Shown here piece by piece: positions 59,869 to 64,000 of a DNA stretch of 64,000 nucleotides. The first letter of the stretch is position 1, and each line of letters opens with the position of its first letter. The translations under genes were made by a program, and so were the position numbers. Location of the stretch: positions 17,485 to 81,484 of the forward strand of contig JACPOU010000051.1 in NCBI GenBank assembly GCA_016191345.1, given 5' to 3'. Under the pieces are notes generated by a model. The model saw only the letters and a program-made list of their open reading frames with translations. It ran no database searches and had not been told where the DNA came from. The stretch comes from Chloroflexota bacterium (lineage in GTDB: Bacteria; Chloroflexota; Limnocylindria; Limnocylindrales; CSP1-4).

Positions 59869-61779
59869 GTGACCCGCTTCCAGCGCCTCGCCGCGGCCAC
59901 CGTCGTGACGACGTTCGTGCTCGTGACCATCGGCGTGATCGTGCGGGCGACCGATGCCGGGCTCGGCTGCCCGGACTGGCCGTTCTGCTACGGCCAGCTG
60001 CTGCCGCCGGCGGGCGACGGCAAGGCCTGGATCGAGTGGCTCCATCGCGACGTCGCGGCCCTCGTCGGGATCCTGATCCTCGGCATGGCGGCATTCGCGG
60101 TGATCGACCACCGCGACCGGCCGTCGCTTCTCTGGCCCTCGATCTTCAGCGTCCTCCTCGTCGGGTTCCAGGCCTGGCTCGGCCGCGAGACGGTCCGCCT
60201 CGGCAACTCCGGCGAGAGCGTCACGGCTCACCTCGCGGCGGCGATGACCCTCGTCGGCGTGCTCGTCTTCCTCCTGGTCCGGTCGCGCTACCCCGCGCGA
60301 CTGCCCGAACCCGGGGGCAGCCAGCGCTTCACGCTCCTCGCCGCGTTCGCCGCGGCCGCGACCTTCGCCCTGCTGCTGTTCGGGTCCAACGTCACGGCCC
60401 GGAACGCGGGCCTCGTCTTCCTCGACTGGCCGCTCATGTCGGGGAGCCTCTTCCCGTTCGACCCGGCGCTTCCGGCCGACGTCTCGGTGTTCTACGCGAC
60501 CAACGCGCTCCATCGCTACGTCGCCGCGGTCGTCCTTCTCGTGCTCGTCGCCGTGGCCTGGGCGGTGAACCGGCACCGCCCGGCCCGGCCCGGACTGCGG
60601 CGCCTGGCCGTTGCGATCCTCGGGCTCTACCTCGTCCAGGTGGTCATCGGCGGCCTGCAGGTGCTCACCCGCCTCTCCGACTGGTCGCAGTCGCTCCACC
60701 TGGCGCTCGGGACGCTCATCTGGGGCGGCACGGTGGCGCTCGCCGTCGCCAGCTACTACGAGGCCCGGCTGGAGGGCGGCTCCGCGACGATGGGCGGTGG
60801 GAGTGGCTGGCGGCCGGTCGGGATCGCGGAATCGCCGCGGGACCTCTCGTCGCCGGCGCCGTCGGGCGCCAGGCGGGCCACGATCCGCGCCTACATCGCC
60901 CTGACCAAGCCCCGGATCATCGAGCTGCTGCTCGTCACGACGATCCCGGCCATGGTCCTCGCCATCCGCGAGGTTCCGGGCATGGCGACGCTGGACTGGT
61001 TCCGGCTGGCGTTCTGGACGCTCGTCAGCGGGACGCTGGCCGCGGGCTCCGCGAACGCGATCAATCAGTACCTCGACCGCGACCTCGACGAGCGGATGGT
61101 CCGGACGCGCCGCCGGCCGCTGCCCGCCGCGCAGGTCACGCCGGACGAGGCGATGCGCTTCGGGCTCGTCCTCGGGGTCGTGTCGGTGGCCCTCATGGCC
61201 TGGTTCGTGAACCTGCTCGCGGCGTTCCTGACGCTCCTCGCCATCGCCTTCTACGTGATCGTCTACACGATCCTCCTGAAGCGGACCACGACCCAGAACA
61301 TCGTCATCGGCGGGGCGGCCGGCGCGCTTCCGCCGGTCATCGGCTGGGCCGCGGTGACGGGCAACGTCGCCCTGCCGGCGGTCATGCTCTTCCTCCTCGT
61401 CTTCTACTGGACGCCGCCCCACTTCTGGGCGCTGGCCCTCCGCATCCGGGGCGATTACGCCGCCGCGGGCGTCCCGATGCTCCCGGTCGTCAAGGGCATC
61501 GCCGAGACGAGCCGCCAGATCGTCCTCTACACGATCCTCCTCGTCGCCATCTCGCTCGTCTTTGCGGTCGTCGCCCAGATGGGGGCGGTCTACTTCGCCG
61601 CTGCCGTCGTCCTCGGGGCGATCTTCCTGTACCGGGCGGCCCGGCTGTGGCGGGAGGGTTCCGCGCCCGAGGCGTCCACGGCCCAGGCAATCCGCCTCTA
61701 TCGATTCTCGATCACGTACCTGACGCTTCTCTTCGTGGCCGTCGCGGTCGACGCGCTCATCGCGCTGCCCTTCGGCTGA
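59869..61779 (+). CDS. ctaA-ctaB: Fused heme A synthase / protoheme IX farnesyltransferase
   Basis: A 636-residue membrane protein combining both heme-modifying steps for cytochrome oxidase. Residues 1-300 are CtaA/COX15: RATDAGLGCPDWPFCYGQ with the cysteine pair, and heme-ligand histidines in WIEWLHRDVAALVG, SVTAHLAAAMTL, NALHRYVAAVVL and SLHLALGTLIW. After a Gly/Ser linker, residues about 345-636 are CtaB/COX10: YIALTKPRIIELLLVTTIPA and NAINQYLDRDLDERMVRTRR, the prenyl-diphosphate Asp motif. YWTPPHFWALALRI is also typical. GTG 59869 follows CAGGAG. It would convert heme b from the hem pathway to heme O and A. Confidence 0.95.
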   Translation: MTRFQRLAAATVVTTFVLVTIGVIVRATDAGLGCPDWPFCYGQLLPPAGDGKAWIEWLHRDVAALVGILILGMAAFAVIDHRDRPSLLWPSIFSVLLVGFQAWLGRETVRLGNSGESVTAHLAAAMTLVGVLVFLLVRSRYPARLPEPGGSQRFTLLAAFAAAATFALLLFGSNVTARNAGLVFLDWPLMSGSLFPFDPALPADVSVFYATNALHRYVAAVVLLVLVAVAWAVNRHRPARPGLRRLAVAILGLYLVQVVIGGLQVLTRLSDWSQSLHLALGTLIWGGTVALAVASYYEARLEGGSATMGGGSGWRPVGIAESPRDLSSPAPSGARRATIRAYIALTKPRIIELLLVTTIPAMVLAIREVPGMATLDWFRLAFWTLVSGTLAAGSANAINQYLDRDLDERMVRTRRRPLPAAQVTPDEAMRFGLVLGVVSVALMAWFVNLLAAFLTLLAIAFYVIVYTILLKRTTTQNIVIGGAAGALPPVIGWAAVTGNVALPAVMLFLLVFYWTPPHFWALALRIRGDYAAAGVPMLPVVKGIAETSRQIVLYTILLVAISLVFAVVAQMGAVYFAAAVVLGAIFLYRAARLWREGSAPEASTAQAIRLYRFSITYLTLLFVAVAVDALIALPFG

Positions 61780-61927
61780 TCCGTCCCGGGCCGATGCGCG
61801 CGTCAGGATGCGCCGGCCGAGACCAAGCGGTCGGGCGTGACACCTTGGGAATCGCGCGCCACCACAACCGATATGCGGCTGCGACGGGTGAGCGGGCGGC
61901 TGACCGGCGCCGTCGGCGGGGCAGTGC

Positions 61928-61933
61928 CACACT
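61928..61933 (+). promoter_or_regulatory. -10-like CACACT, 6 bases before ATG 61940
   Basis: There is no Shine-Dalgarno sequence. The spacing is identical to the other leaderless candidates. Confidence 0.4.
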
Positions 61934-61939
61934 CTGCCG

Positions 61940-63850
61940 ATGGACATCCACTTCCTCGGCGGCGCGACCACCGTCACGGGTTCACGCTTCCTCCTCACGA
62001 CCTCCCGGGCAACGGTCCTCATCGACTGCGGGATGTTCCAGGGGAGCCCGAACGAGTCGATCCGGAACCGGATTCCGCTCGGTTTCGATCCATCGACCCT
62101 CCACGCGATCCTCATCACCCACGCCCACCTCGACCACTGCGGCCTGCTGCCCGTCGCCGTGCGGGAGGGATACGCGGGCCCCATCTACCTGACCGCGGCC
62201 ACGGCGGAGCTGGCGAATCTCGTCCTGCTCGACAGTGGCCGGCTCCACGAGGAGTTCGCCAAGCGAGAATCGCGCTGGGAAGCGCGCCACCCGGACCGGG
62301 CGATCGTCGAGGACCGCGAGAAGGCGGCCGGCTACGTGGCTGCCCTCGGCACCGCGCGCGCGGCGCACCTCCCCGCGGCGGCGGATCCCGCGACCCCCTC
62401 GGCGACCGGCGGTGGGGCGAGCGTCGCCGCTGACGGTGGGGCGAGCCCGGCGGCTACGCCGGCGACCGACGCTGGCGGCGCGAGCGTCGCTGCCAGTGGT
62501 GAGGCGGGCCCCGGCACCGGCGTGCCGCACGTTCCGCCCGCTGACGTGCCGAACGTGCCGGACGGCGGCGAACCGATTCAGCCGGCCGGCCCCGGCGATC
62601 CCAAGGCCGCCGGCATCGACGACCTGGGCGACCCCGAGGACCTTCAGTTCGCGGCCGGCTCGATCCGGAGCGGCGAGCACGTCGCGACGAGCATCGGCCC
62701 GGACGGTCGATGGATGGACCGCCCGATCCGCGACCCAGAGGCGGAGCTTCGAGCCCAGCGGCCGGAGCTGCTCATCGACCTCGATGCGCCGCTCTACACG
62801 GAGAAGCAGGCCGCGGCCGTCATGCCGCTGTTCCGGCCCATCCGCTACGAGCAGGAGCTCGAGGTCGCGCCCGGGGTCCACGCGACCTTCTTCGACGCCG
62901 GCCACATCCTCGGCTCCGCGATCATCCGGCTCCGCGTCGAGGATGCGGACGGCAGGGGCGAGCGGATCCTTGTCTTCTCGGGCGACCTCGGCCGCCCGGG
63001 GACGCCGATCCTCCGCGACCCGACCCCCATGACCGACGCCGATTACGTCTTCGTGGAATCGACCTACGGCGGCCGGGAGCACGATCCCGAGGTCGAGGCC
63101 GTCCGGGCGCTGGCCGAAGCGGTCCGGGAGGTCGACAAGGCCGGCGGCGTGCTGCTGATCCCGTCATTCGCGATCGGGCGGACGCAGGAGATCGTGTGGG
63201 AGCTGGACCGGCTCATCGATCGCGGCGAGATCCCGCTCCTGCCCCTCTACCTCGATTCACCGATGGCAAGCAAGGCCTCGGACATCTACCGGCGCCATCC
63301 GGAGACGTACGACGAGGAGACGGCGACGATCCTCGCCGCCGGCGGGACGCCGCTCGACTACCCGGACCAGCGGATCACGAACAAGCTGGACGATTCGAAG
63401 GCGATCGCCCGGTCGCCGCGGCCGTACATGATCGTGGCCTCGAACGGGATGCTGACGGGCGGGCGCGTGGTGTCGCACCTGCGTGAGCTCATCGACGATC
63501 CGTCGGCGACCATCCTGTTCGTGGGATACCAGGGCGTCGGCACGCTCGGCAGCCACCTCCAGGCCGGGGCGACGACGGTGAAGATCGACGGGCAGGCGCG
63601 CCAGGTCCGGTGCCGCATCCGCTCGATCAGCGGGTTCTCCGCGCACGCGGACGAGTCGGAGCTGCTCGACTGGTTGCGGGGCTTTGCGCAGGGCGGCACG
63701 GGCCGGCAGCGCGGGTCGGCGGGGTACCCGCGGCGAGTGTTCCTGGTGCACGGCGACCCGGAGGCGCAGATCGCGCTGGCCCCGAAGGTGACGGCGCTCG
63801 GTTTCGACGTCCACGTCCCGCGCTGGCACGAGCAGGTCCAGCTGGACTGA
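61940..63850 (+). CDS. Beta-CASP metallo-beta-lactamase-fold RNase with large insertion
   Basis: A 636-residue zinc-dependent RNA nuclease of the beta-CASP (YSH1/CPSF73-like) group. The metal motif is ITHAHLDHCGLLP (His 61, His 63, Asp 65, His 66). FFDAGHILGSAIIRLRVEDA and VFSGDLGRPGTPILRDP complete the lactamase core. The beta-CASP and C-terminal histidine motifs are IVASNGMLTGGRVVSHL and SGFSAHADESELLDWL. Between residues about 118 and 280 is an Ala/Gly/Pro-rich insertion of about 150 residues that has no counterpart in typical members. ATG 61940 is probably leaderless. Confidence 0.9.
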   Translation: MDIHFLGGATTVTGSRFLLTTSRATVLIDCGMFQGSPNESIRNRIPLGFDPSTLHAILITHAHLDHCGLLPVAVREGYAGPIYLTAATAELANLVLLDSGRLHEEFAKRESRWEARHPDRAIVEDREKAAGYVAALGTARAAHLPAAADPATPSATGGGASVAADGGASPAATPATDAGGASVAASGEAGPGTGVPHVPPADVPNVPDGGEPIQPAGPGDPKAAGIDDLGDPEDLQFAAGSIRSGEHVATSIGPDGRWMDRPIRDPEAELRAQRPELLIDLDAPLYTEKQAAAVMPLFRPIRYEQELEVAPGVHATFFDAGHILGSAIIRLRVEDADGRGERILVFSGDLGRPGTPILRDPTPMTDADYVFVESTYGGREHDPEVEAVRALAEAVREVDKAGGVLLIPSFAIGRTQEIVWELDRLIDRGEIPLLPLYLDSPMASKASDIYRRHPETYDEETATILAAGGTPLDYPDQRITNKLDDSKAIARSPRPYMIVASNGMLTGGRVVSHLRELIDDPSATILFVGYQGVGTLGSHLQAGATTVKIDGQARQVRCRIRSISGFSAHADESELLDWLRGFAQGGTGRQRGSAGYPRRVFLVHGDPEAQIALAPKVTALGFDVHVPRWHEQVQLD

Positions 63851-63910
63851 CGCCCGCCGCCCGCCCCGTCCTCAACCAGCCCGGGCCCCCGGCCGCCGGC
63901 CCCGCTGCCA

Positions 63911-64000
63911 CGCCGCCCGGCCCCGCCGCCGCCCCCCGGTCGCGAATCCCGCCGTCCCGCCGCCCCGCCGCCCGGCCCCGCCGCCGCCCCCCGGTCGCGA
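63911..64000. repeat. 35-bp direct repeat, period 55, running off the window
   Basis: Identical 35-base copies at 63911-63945 and 63966-64000, each ending CCCCCGGTCGCGA. The intervening 20 bases are also C/G-rich. The second copy touches the window edge, so more units may follow. It is downstream of the RNase gene and noncoding as far as visible. Confidence 0.8.

Noticed and set aside
57433-62184. A 1583-codon minus-strand open frame opposite pyrD, pyrE and ctaA-ctaB
   Set aside because: It is low-complexity Arg/Asp/Glu/Gly sequence created by the high GC content and codon bias of the real plus-strand genes, with no recognisable domain.

Overview
The window is very GC-rich, densely packed bacterial DNA from a chromosome. 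There are no plasmid or phage genes. The gene content suggests a high-GC member of the Chloroflexota (Limnocylindria/Ellin6529-like) or a close relative. The main pointers are a fused CtaA-CtaB heme A/heme O synthase, a fused HemC-HemD, a HemQ-type chlorite-dismutase-family protein inside the heme operon, MttB-family and SpoIID/LytB proteins, and frequent GTG starts. The taxonomic placement is inference, because no rRNA or ribosomal protein gene is present.

Layout. 0-7 kb: the 3' end of a sensor histidine kinase, a CorA-type transporter, a group of small envelope proteins (lipoprotein, Cys-rich membrane protein, YggT-like protein), then a cupredoxin and an ECF sigma/anti-sigma pair. 7-19 kb: an MttB-family methyltransferase, an ArsR-SulP operon, the remnant of a Ca2+/H+ antiporter, a secreted protein, a GlxA-type regulator with an FAD-linked oxidase, an ssb remnant next to a decayed IS630 transposase, a secreted SpoIID/LytB protein, a zinc-ribbon protein and tRNA-Gly(CCC). 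19-25 kb: an AlkZ-like winged-helix protein, a DUF2652-SRPBCC protein, a TrpB2-like enzyme and an isomerase/oxidoreductase pair.

25.1-33.7 kb is the most coherent unit. A BldC/MerR-like regulator is followed by hemA, hemCD, hemB, hemQ, hemL, hemE and hemH. All seven junctions are 4-base ATGA or GTGA overlaps, so the eight genes look like one translationally coupled operon covering glutamyl-tRNA to (copro)heme. An AT-rich patch with repeated TAGATT half-sites sits over the regulator's start. 33.8-40 kb carries amt and gltB for nitrogen assimilation. 40-44 kb has a glyoxalase-like protein, a DUF1801 protein, a GNAT acetyltransferase, a 52-bp tandem repeat array, lipB and a galT-like gene. 44-47.4 kb has a second ECF sigma/anti-sigma pair and an RlpA-like secreted protein.

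47.4-59.7 kb holds the pyrimidine genes in two blocks, pyrR-pyrB-pyrC and pyrK-pyrD-pyrE, separated by six unrelated genes. The pyrR leader contains PyrR-box-like hairpins and two mini-ORFs that overlap each other and pyrR by ATGA. The window ends with ctaA-ctaB, a beta-CASP metallo-beta-lactamase RNase and GC-rich direct repeats.

A recurring signal is a -10-like hexamer ([TC]ANNNT) exactly six bases before the start codon of genes that lack a Shine-Dalgarno sequence. This suggests that leaderless transcription is common here.
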